DNA of 13,523 bases. Origin: Candidatus Fermentithermobacillaceae bacterium UBA3951 (GTDB lineage Bacteria; Bacillota; Sulfobacillia; Fermentithermobacillales; Fermentithermobacillaceae). The notes below the pieces were generated by a model. The model saw only the letters and a program-made list of their open reading frames with translations, searched no databases and was not told where the DNA came from. How positions within the stretch are numbered: position 1 is the stretch's first letter; each line of letters begins with the position of its first letter. Made by a program: the position numbers and the translations under genes. The stretch is from the NCBI GenBank assembly GCA_002385465.1, contig DGDN01000055.1, positions 1 to 13,523 on the forward strand. The letters run 5' to 3'. Shown piece after piece: positions 7,401 to 12,293 of this stretch.

Positions 7401-9021
7401 CTAAGACATCTGCCAAGCCCTTAATCTTCTCAGGAGATGAAGAGAGAGTATCGGCCACGAACTCTACGACATCCTCTTCCTTCAAGGGATCAAGGTGTAT
7501 TTCAGTTACATTGGTCTCTTCAAGGGCTCCTTGGATGAAAGCGTAGAGAGGATCGCCTTCAGCGACCTCGTTGTCGCGGTATGCGCCGGCGATCAGGAAG
7601 TACTTGGGTTTCCTTGCGAGGTACCTGAGGAGCTCAAGCGAAGCCATATCGGCCCACTGAAGGTCATCTAGGAACAGAACAAGTGGAGTGCCCCTCTTTG
7701 CAAATACACCGATCAAGTCCCCCAGGGCCATGAATAGGCGGTTCTGCGCCTCTTTTGGAGGAAGGGCCTCGACCGGCGGCTGAGGGCCTATTATCACCCC
7801 GACGTCGGGTAGGAGTTCGGTGACTACCGCGCCGCTACGCCCGACCGCCCGCAGTATCTCGCTCCTCCATATCTCAAGGTCGCGCTTGCTGCCGGTTATG
7901 AGCTGTCTCGCAACCATCTCCATGGCGCTTACAAACAGAGAATAGGGGGTGTTTTGCTTAATGCGCCCGGCCTTTCCGTAGCCGTAATAAGCCATCTCCA
8001 TTGCCGGAATCCTCAAGGCCTCGTTTACCAACATGGTTTTTCCTATGCCTGCTTCACCGCTCACCAAGACGATCCCCCCGCCTCCGGAGCAAGCATCGTT
8101 GAGGGCCGTCCTGAGAACCCGCGCCTCATGCTTTCTGCCGAGAAGCTTCCGGGACAGCGCAAAACGGATCTGGAGACCGGTAGCTGTAGAGGCGGAGCCT
8201 TCATGTTTGAGAGCACTAATCCGCTCTCTGCACGACAGGAGATCCCGAAGGAGTCCAAACGTGCTCTGGTACCTGTCATCCGGCGTCTTGGAAAGCATCT
8301 TGTCTATGACCTGAGACAGATCTCTTGGTATCCTTGAATTCACAACATGAGGAGATGGCGGCTCCTGTGTGGTGTGCGCCCTGATCCACTCGGAAGGGCT
8401 CTTGGCTTTGAGGGGCAGGACGCCGGTCAAAAGCTCGTAAAATACAACACCAAGGGAATAGTAGTCGGCACGGTGGTCAACGCCGCATGTTTCCAACCCC
8501 GTCTGCTCCGGGGCCATATATGCCGGATTTACCGACTCTGTTACGGCCTTTAGGTCGGATGCGTGAGACCCGGCAGCAAGACCCGTCATTAGTACTTCCT
8601 TGGTCTTCGGGTGAACGAGTATATTCTCGGAGCTTATGTTCCTGTGGATTACGCCCTTCTGGTGCAGTTTACCTAGGATTTCAACGAGACGCACGGCTAC
8701 GTCCAGAAAGACGGAGACTCCTATCGCTTTTCCTTGAGTGTAGCGTTTAAGGGGTACGGCACCTTTATCTTCAAGAACCATGGCGAGAGTCGAACCTGCG
8801 TCTACCAGTTCGACCGCCTTGACGATGCCTTCTACATCAAGATCTCGAGTGGTTTCATATTCGTAGACAAAACTCGACACGTCAGAAAGCGAAACCGGCT
8901 CATGTTTCGGCACTTTTACGAGAACCGGTGTCTTCCTTCTAACCGACCAGCCACGATATATCTCTGTCCTGAAACCCTCGAGAACAAGGTCGCGAATAAT
9001 GTATCCTGGAAGGTCCAGCAT
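4408..9021 (-). CDS. large LuxR-family regulator: pseudokinase + STAND ATPase + repeats + GAF + HTH
   Basis: Cytoplasmic protein of 1537 residues with no membrane segments. Domains in order: protein-kinase-like (about 5-265), AAA/STAND ATPase (about 290-560), helical TPR-like repeats (about 680-1265), GAF-like (about 1300-1455), LuxR-type HTH (1477-1537, LTDREMEILRLIDKGLSNKE onward). Kinase landmarks kept are K36, N133, APE (170-172) and DYYSLGVVFYELLTG. The HRD motif is HRN (126-128) and MTG (145-147) stands where DFG belongs, so phosphotransfer is unlikely. The ATPase keeps Walker A GEAGIGKT (322-329) and Walker B VLFLDD (448-453). Related COG3899-type proteins often end in a histidine kinase; here the output is DNA binding. 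By family logic, ATP-dependent assembly triggered through the kinase-like, repeat or GAF region would activate transcription. The ATG has GAGGA 9 bases upstream. It is alone in its transcription unit. Targets and ligand are unknown. Confidence 0.95.
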   Translation of the reverse strand: MLDLPGYIIRDLVLEGFRTEIYRGWSVRRKTPVLVKVPKHEPVSLSDVSSFVYEYETTRDLDVEGIVKAVELVDAGSTLAMVLEDKGAVPLKRYTQGKAIGVSVFLDVAVRLVEILGKLHQKGVIHRNISSENILVHPKTKEVLMTGLAAGSHASDLKAVTESVNPAYMAPEQTGLETCGVDHRADYYSLGVVFYELLTGVLPLKAKSPSEWIRAHTTQEPPSPHVVNSRIPRDLSQVIDKMLSKTPDDRYQSTFGLLRDLLSCRERISALKHEGSASTATGLQIRFALSRKLLGRKHEARVLRTALNDACSGGGGIVLVSGEAGIGKTMLVNEALRIPAMEMAYYGYGKAGRIKQNTPYSLFVSAMEMVARQLITGSKRDLEIWRSEILRAVGRSGAVVTELLPDVGVIIGPQPPVEALPPKEAQNRLFMALGDLIGVFAKRGTPLVLFLDDLQWADMASLELLRYLARKPKYFLIAGAYRDNEVAEGDPLYAFIQGALEETNVTEIHLDPLKEEDVVEFVADTLSSSPEKIKGLADVLGRKTYRNPFFLGQALKAAYDENIIRLNEQIGDWEWDSGAVESLEMPGDVTGLIRMRLDRLTGDTLNVLKLASCLGHSFNLRPLCVVSEKTAPELKALMVPAMREGLVLLVSEDDGDSRFEFVHDEIEKTVYSLFTEEERRKAHLRCGRVLLREIRPDDLHDMLIPIMDHINRGLDLIKGPEERLRFAAYNLQAGRKARSFVAYDSALSYFRAGIEMLPEDAWNDHYKMCFDLHLECAQCEHMVGGTSRAERLFDTLIEHARTELERLDISSMKMLLYTATGDHEKALDIGINTLNALGMRIPARPGPLDYIREILLYKYRMLGRKVEDLEELPEMGRGMQRKVTDVLIKFTLVTCSNYPDLYALASIKAGNHALEYGSTEMAPIGYIGFAIAEGSVLGNYARGYELGKVAISVLDKHGTSFTKCIVYFTFGAIINHWTRHLKEGFPYLYKAIDHALRGGEVLVAGWARGSILEHKYLLGAPLTEVLEEAGKCAEYGDKVRHENLKINAWIYDKIAGILMDSGAWMSSDEAWDREGIEEGDKAALATRYFAEMQVRYLKGEYEKALKVMEKVDEHLGAIMGFMLTAESVYYHSLSISGVYKHLSPRERKRLDGRLGKNLRKMRKWADSSPENFSHKYLLISAEALRIRGKAGEAGPTYDRAIAMARKNGYLQDEAIATELKAVCCLSQGDLDTARECLKEALRLYEEWGAAAKAQYLRARYHDLVEGAPNSEEKVQISTDLLRNILSGRDMETPAGAESHLDDIQTDENLVDYVEPEEALKAFLDTVMDTVYANRGYLLFEEDDDLYVHFARDVGQEAAVRERPVRIDETDQLSKAIARVVLRTLRPVVVQEDRLSIFGRDTYLRKRKPKSVACIPLFAQGIPVGVLYIENTLIPGIFTSERLEPVERLVNRAAYARAFWEFVRGVDGDAPLVPGELLTDREMEILRLIDKGLSNKEIGDLLNLTVNTVKTHIKSIYGKLGVNGRVQAVKRGHELRLL

Positions 9022-9168
9022 ATATGTCTATCCTCGTAGTCAGATGAGCGGAAATTCGGTACCCCTCAAAGAATGCAGCTACATCCATGTTATCACAAGT
9101 TTCGCGCTTCTACCATTAGTTTCCCTGGCTCTCTGCCTCACTCCTCATCCGGTACACGCTTCAACACA

Positions 9169-9200
9169 TGCTTGCGCTTGCAAGCACCTGAAGGTACAAT
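9169..9200 (+). promoter_or_regulatory. palindromic operator fused to a promoter-like element
   Basis: The perfect inverted repeat TGCTTGC-GCTT-GCAAGCA (9169-9186) overlaps a -35-like TTGCGC (9172-9177). A 17-base spacer leads to the -10-like TACAAT (9195-9200, five of six consensus bases). The predicted start is near 9207. Both the palindrome and its 26-base offset to the -10 box match the element in front of the M23 gene. As an RNA it would also form a 7-bp stem with a 4-base loop, but it lies upstream of the predicted start, so an operator is the better reading. Confidence 0.5.
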
Positions 9201-9206
9201 GTTCCC

Positions 9207-9318
9207 ACCGATGTAGCTTTCAGAAATCTCTAGGGACCATAACTTTTGGCGCAATCATCGCTCGCTCCCCCCGCAGGTGACTGCGCCGCATGTGCTCCGC
9301 GAATGCGGGGCACTTTTT
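9207..9318 (+). ncRNA. candidate small RNA or terminated leader, unrecognised
   Basis: A promoter-like element ends at 9200 and a strong intrinsic terminator lies at 9292-9318, giving a predicted transcript of about 110 bases with no convincing coding sequence starting inside it. GGCGCA (9248-9253) can pair with TGCGCC (9282-9287), which would give one hairpin before the terminator. It does not resemble any riboswitch, T-box or 6S-type RNA that I can recognise. It might be a trans-acting small RNA, a leader attenuating transcription into the Xre gene, or the 3' end of a longer message. Confidence 0.3.
9292..9318 (+). terminator. intrinsic (Rho-independent) terminator, plus strand
   Basis: GTGCTCCGC (9292-9300) pairs with GCGGGGCAC (9305-9313) through nine pairs, one of them G-U, around a GAAT loop. 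TTTTT (9314-9318) follows directly. On the minus strand there is no T run after the stem, so it works on plus-strand transcripts only. No established plus-strand gene lies upstream of it, which is why a small transcript is proposed. Confidence 0.8.
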
Positions 9319-9400
9319 GCACTCGCCCTGCAACATTCGACAATATCCATCCCCCATGTAGTGCCATAATAGGTAGTCACTGGGGCGTATCGAGACCTTA

Positions 9401-9409
9401 TGCTATAGT
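9401..9409 (+). promoter_or_regulatory. extended -10 promoter for the Xre gene
   Basis: TGCTATAGT is an extended -10 box (TGn followed by TATAGT, five of six consensus bases). No good -35 box lies 16-18 bases upstream, which is usual for extended -10 promoters. Transcription would begin near 9416. This puts the upstream TTG/ATG codons at 9416 and 9419 at the very start of the message and favours the later TTG at 9494 for translation. Confidence 0.5.
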
Positions 9410-9493
9410 CTCATATTGATGCTTCTGCCTCAACGAATGGCCGCTTCGTACGATACTGTAACTGCACGGTGGCAGCCTTGGGGGGTGTTTGGT

Positions 9494-9910
9494 TTGGGTG
9501 ATACCGGGCAGGACTCAGGACCGAAAGAGCGAGAAAAGGAAACGAGCAGAGCTGGATTTAGAACATTCCTCAAAGAGACCAGGCAGGCCAGGGGCCTCTC
9601 CATAAGGCAGCTGGCAAGGATGTCGGGAGTCTCAAACGCTTACCTTTCCCAAGTTGAGACAGGAGCAAGGGGCGTACCTTCACCCAGGATTCTAAGACGC
9701 CTTGCACGACCGCTGGCCACAACGCCTACCAAGCTATTGGAGATCGCCGGTTACATAAACCATCCACAAACCCAAGGCCCGGCGACTTATGAAATCGAGA
9801 CTTTCCTCCTTAAGGAAAACATACACTTCGCTCTCGAAGGCAAACCGGTCACCCGTGAAGACATAGACGCAGTGATGGAGCTTTTGCGGAAGCGCCATAA
9901 AGGACGATAG
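9494..9910 (+). CDS. Xre-family helix-turn-helix transcriptional regulator
   Basis: With the TTG at 9494 as start the protein has 138 residues. The HTH_XRE domain covers about 23-88: FRTFLKETRQARGLSIRQLA, then MSGVSNAYLSQVETGARGVP containing the recognition helix, then ILRRLARPLATTPTKLLEIAGYI. A tail with LEGKPVTREDIDAVMELLRK resembles the common C-terminus of Bacillota Xre regulators. The frame is open upstream to 9416, but that part (rich in Trp, Thr and Arg) has no domain character and would begin at the predicted transcription start. TTG 9494 has GGGGGTG 6 bases upstream; GTG 9485 is the alternative, and no start codon exists between 9494 and the HTH. It sits on the same strand as, and 145 bases upstream of, the two-component pair. 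It may regulate those genes, itself, or the TGCTTGC palindromes; these roles are inference. Confidence 0.88.
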   Translation: MGDTGQDSGPKEREKETSRAGFRTFLKETRQARGLSIRQLARMSGVSNAYLSQVETGARGVPSPRILRRLARPLATTPTKLLEIAGYINHPQTQGPATYEIETFLLKENIHFALEGKPVTREDIDAVMELLRKRHKGR

Positions 9911-9938
9911 ATCGAGAACAGGTTCAACGGGGCAACTA

Positions 9939-9988
9939 GCAAGCATAAGACCTGTTTCAGGCTTTGATACTTCGGCGGAGGTGCTTGC
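9939..9988 (+). repeat. two TGCTTGC half-sites, outward-facing, before the response regulator
   Basis: GCAAGCA (9939-9945) and TGCTTGC (9982-9988) are exact copies of the heptamer that makes up the palindromes at 3758-3775 and 9169-9186. They lie 36 bases apart in the 145-base gap between the Xre gene and the response regulator. Neither has a good opposite half at 4-base spacing. I found no convincing promoter in the gap. Confidence 0.35.
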
Positions 9989-10055
9989 TGTCCACATGCC
10001 TTGGCAGGATGTGCTTTATGAAACAGCGAACGTAAGATCCGGGGAGTGTTGATAT

Positions 10056-10763
10056 TTGTCAGGCGAGAGAATTCTTGTAGTTGACGATGAGGCCGAAATA
10101 GGCGAGCTTCTGAACCTCTACCTGACCAAAGAAGGATATGAAGTGACCACAGCCCTGGACGGACGACGGGCCCTAGACATTGTAACCAACGAAAAAATTG
10201 ACCTTATCATACTCGACGTGCTCCTCCCAGGGCTTGACGGTATTGAAGTCTGCAACGCAATCCGCAAGATAACCGATGTCCCGATTGTGTTCCTGAGCTG
10301 TCGCGGCGATGACATCGACAAAATCATGGGGCTGGCTGCAGGTGGTGACGACTACATCACTAAACCGTTTAGCCCCCGAGAGATCGTCGCCCGAGTGAAG
10401 GCTCACCTCCGCCGCTATCGCATGACGGCTGCGGCCAGAGAAGAGCCGCCAAGCGTCCTAAGGTACAGAGGGCTTGAGATCGATCTCGAGGCATGCGTGG
10501 TTAGAGTAATGGGGAAAGAAGTGTACCTGTCTCACAAAGAGTTCGAGGTGCTCTCGCTTCTTGCCCAGAATCCCGATAAAGTCTTCAGCGCAGATAGCCT
10601 GTTCGAGCGTCTCTGGCAAATGCAAAGCCTTGGGGATATCCGGACAGTCATGGTCCACATCTCGAACATAAGGAAAAAGATCGAGAAGAACCCGGCTGCC
10701 CCCGAGTATATCCTCACCGTGAGGGGAGCCGGTTACAAGTTCAACGGATCGATGGCGCTTTAG
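10056..10763 (+). CDS. OmpR/PhoB-family response regulator
   Basis: Protein of 235 residues: receiver domain (about 4-118) and winged-helix DNA-binding domain (about 135-230). The acidic pocket is D10/D11, the phosphoacceptor is D54 (LIILDVLLPGLDG), the switch residue is S81 (VPIVFLSCRGDD) and the conserved lysine is K103 (DDYITKPFSPREI). The DNA-binding part shows the usual VYLSHKEFEVLSLLAQNPDKV and RGAGYKF landmarks. All catalytic residues are present, so it should be phosphorylated by the adjacent kinase and bind direct repeats upstream of its targets. The start is TTG at 10056, with GGGGAG 9 bases upstream. The stop lies 15 bases before the kinase gene, so the two are co-transcribed. Target genes cannot be read from the sequence. 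Confidence 0.97.
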   Translation: MSGERILVVDDEAEIGELLNLYLTKEGYEVTTALDGRRALDIVTNEKIDLIILDVLLPGLDGIEVCNAIRKITDVPIVFLSCRGDDIDKIMGLAAGGDDYITKPFSPREIVARVKAHLRRYRMTAAAREEPPSVLRYRGLEIDLEACVVRVMGKEVYLSHKEFEVLSLLAQNPDKVFSADSLFERLWQMQSLGDIRTVMVHISNIRKKIEKNPAAPEYILTVRGAGYKFNGSMAL

Positions 10764-10778
10764 AGCGAGGATGGAGCT

Positions 10779-12275
10779 ATGGGGACACTAGACGCTGCCG
10801 GCCTTGGGGCTTTGGGGTTCATGGGCTTTTGCCATACTTCCCTCTTTCTGCTCCGGAGGCGCGAGAAGCCTAGCCTTTACTTCGGCCTCGTCTGTCTCGC
10901 CTTTTCCATGCGGATCATCTCCGCGAGTCAAGCCATCTCCACACGAGTTTTCCCGGGTCTCAGCCCGGAGCTGTCAATTACCCTCCGGTATATCAGCTCG
11001 TCGGCATTATTGCCTCTCGGCGCAGCGTACGTGGAAAACAGCTTTCCCGATGATGTGAGGTTTCCCGTCGCCCGTTTCGCGACGGCAGGGTGGATCGCTT
11101 TCTTAAGCTTTGTGCTTACTCTGGGTCCCGAACCGTCCTCCCCGGTCGCTCTGTTTTGCGGAGCATTTGACCTTGTCATTTGCGTGTTCACCCTGCTCGT
11201 CCTAATAAGGGCGATGAAACACAGGCGCTTTGGGTCGCACGCCGTAGCGTTGGGCTCTCTGGCTTTCCTCTCATATCCCCTACTGGACCTTCCGCACTTT
11301 GCGGGCTTTCTCCCATGGGGACGCTTTTTTCAGCCGGCTATCGTGATCCTATGTTTCACGCAGTCATGCATACTATCGTGGAGACTTGCGCGAGAGCTGG
11401 AATCTTGCGAGCGGCTTTCCAAAGAACTCTCCCTTGCCAACAAAGAGCTTCTCGACCTTAGCCACCATCTTGAAGAGCGAGCTGACTTGAGAACGTGGGA
11501 ACTGCTGGAATCAAACCGGAAATTGGAGGCCATAAACAGCGAGATCGCCCGGATGGACGAGGCCAGGAGACATCTCCTCGCGAACATAGCCCACGACGTC
11601 CGCACGCCGGTTACTCTTATAAGGGGCTACGCCGAGGCTATTTTGGACGGAGTCATAGAAGGAGAAGAGAACTGGAAGAAATACATTGAGCTCATACAAT
11701 CCAAAGTAGGCAGCCTGACCATCCTCATCGAGGACCTCTTCGAGCTGACGCAACTCGAGGCCCGAAGGACTACACTTGACGCGGAGACAGTCGATGTCTT
11801 CGACATAATCGAGAAAATCTACAAGAAGCACGAGCCCGATATCAAAGAAGCAGGGATGTTGCCTCGTCTCGTGCTTCCGGATATCTCAGGTGGAGAGGCC
11901 CCCGCGTGTGTAAGCGTTGACCCCGACCGTATTGACCGGGTAATGTCAAACCTCTATTTCAACGCAATCAAGTTCTCGCAAAGAGGCGGGGAGATAGTGA
12001 CGGGCTGTTCCATAGGGCCCAAAGAGGCAACGATTACAGTGCAAGACAAAGGGCCCGGGATCCCCGAAGAAGACCTGCCTTTCATCTTTGACAGGTTCTA
12101 CAAATCTCCGAGGTCCAGGGCCTCAACTTCCGGAAGCGGTCTTGGCCTTTCAATCGCCAAAGAAATCGTAGAGCTGCACGGCGGCCGGATCTGGGTGGAG
12201 AGCACGGTGGGAGAAGGGACCACCTTCTATTTCACGCTCCCACTCGTCTTGAGCTCAGAACCCGAAGAGAACTGA
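10779..12275 (+). CDS. membrane histidine kinase with about seven N-terminal spans
   Basis: Protein of 498 residues. About seven hydrophobic segments (roughly 8-27, 32-52, 68-88, 98-116, 122-145, 153-172 and 184-203) form a membrane sensor module with only short loops. A coiled coil (about 205-260) connects it to HisKA with H272 (IAHDVRTPVTLIRGY) and to HATPase_c: N-box N391/N395 (NLYFNAIKFS), G1 DKGPGI (423-428), F-box FIFDRFYK (435-442) and G2 GSGLGLSIA (452-460). The enzymatic core is complete. There is no PAS, HAMP or large outside domain, so the signal is probably sensed in the membrane or at the loops. The ATG at 10779 is preceded by GGATGGAG. It is paired with the response regulator 15 bases upstream. 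The stop lies 14 bases from the convergent ftsH stop. Confidence 0.95.
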   Translation: MGTLDAAGLGALGFMGFCHTSLFLLRRREKPSLYFGLVCLAFSMRIISASQAISTRVFPGLSPELSITLRYISSSALLPLGAAYVENSFPDDVRFPVARFATAGWIAFLSFVLTLGPEPSSPVALFCGAFDLVICVFTLLVLIRAMKHRRFGSHAVALGSLAFLSYPLLDLPHFAGFLPWGRFFQPAIVILCFTQSCILSWRLARELESCERLSKELSLANKELLDLSHHLEERADLRTWELLESNRKLEAINSEIARMDEARRHLLANIAHDVRTPVTLIRGYAEAILDGVIEGEENWKKYIELIQSKVGSLTILIEDLFELTQLEARRTTLDAETVDVFDIIEKIYKKHEPDIKEAGMLPRLVLPDISGGEAPACVSVDPDRIDRVMSNLYFNAIKFSQRGGEIVTGCSIGPKEATITVQDKGPGIPEEDLPFIFDRFYKSPRSRASTSGSGLGLSIAKEIVELHGGRIWVESTVGEGTTFYFTLPLVLSSEPEEN

Positions 12276-12293
12276 CCGTTTCCCCGAGCTCAA
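12249..12293. repeat. inverted repeat across the convergent HK/ftsH ends
   Basis: TTGAGCTC (12249-12256) and GAGCTCAA (12286-12293) are perfectly complementary, with a 29-base loop that contains the kinase stop. The second arm contains the ftsH stop. No T run follows on either strand, so it is not a canonical terminator. It is the only paired structure I see between the two convergent genes. Confidence 0.35.

Larger units (their letters stand above)
9022..9493. other. divergent intergenic region with regulatory elements, no firm protein gene
   Basis: This gap of about 470 bases separates the large minus-strand regulator from the plus-strand Xre gene. It contains a palindrome-promoter element (9169-9200), a candidate short transcript (9207-9318) ending in an intrinsic terminator (9292-9318), and an extended -10 promoter for the Xre gene (about 9401-9409). 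No clear promoter was found for the large regulator; the segment 9022-9168, where it should lie, has no good -35/-10 pair. A weak ORF at 9044-9280 is discussed in the findings. Confidence 0.7.

Noticed and set aside
9289..9360. Mini-ORF of about 23 codons starting ATG TGC TCC, with AGGTGA upstream
   Set aside because: It runs straight through the strong terminator hairpin, has no recognisable character, and the terminator explains the sequence better.
9917..9956. Hairpin AACAGGT/ACCTGTT after the Xre gene as a terminator
   Set aside because: The seven-base stem has a loop of about 26 bases and only a TTTC tail, too weak to call.
9993..10013. Imperfect CACAT(G)CCT...AGGATGTG hairpin before the response regulator
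   Set aside because: Short, bulged and without a T run or matching regulatory motif.
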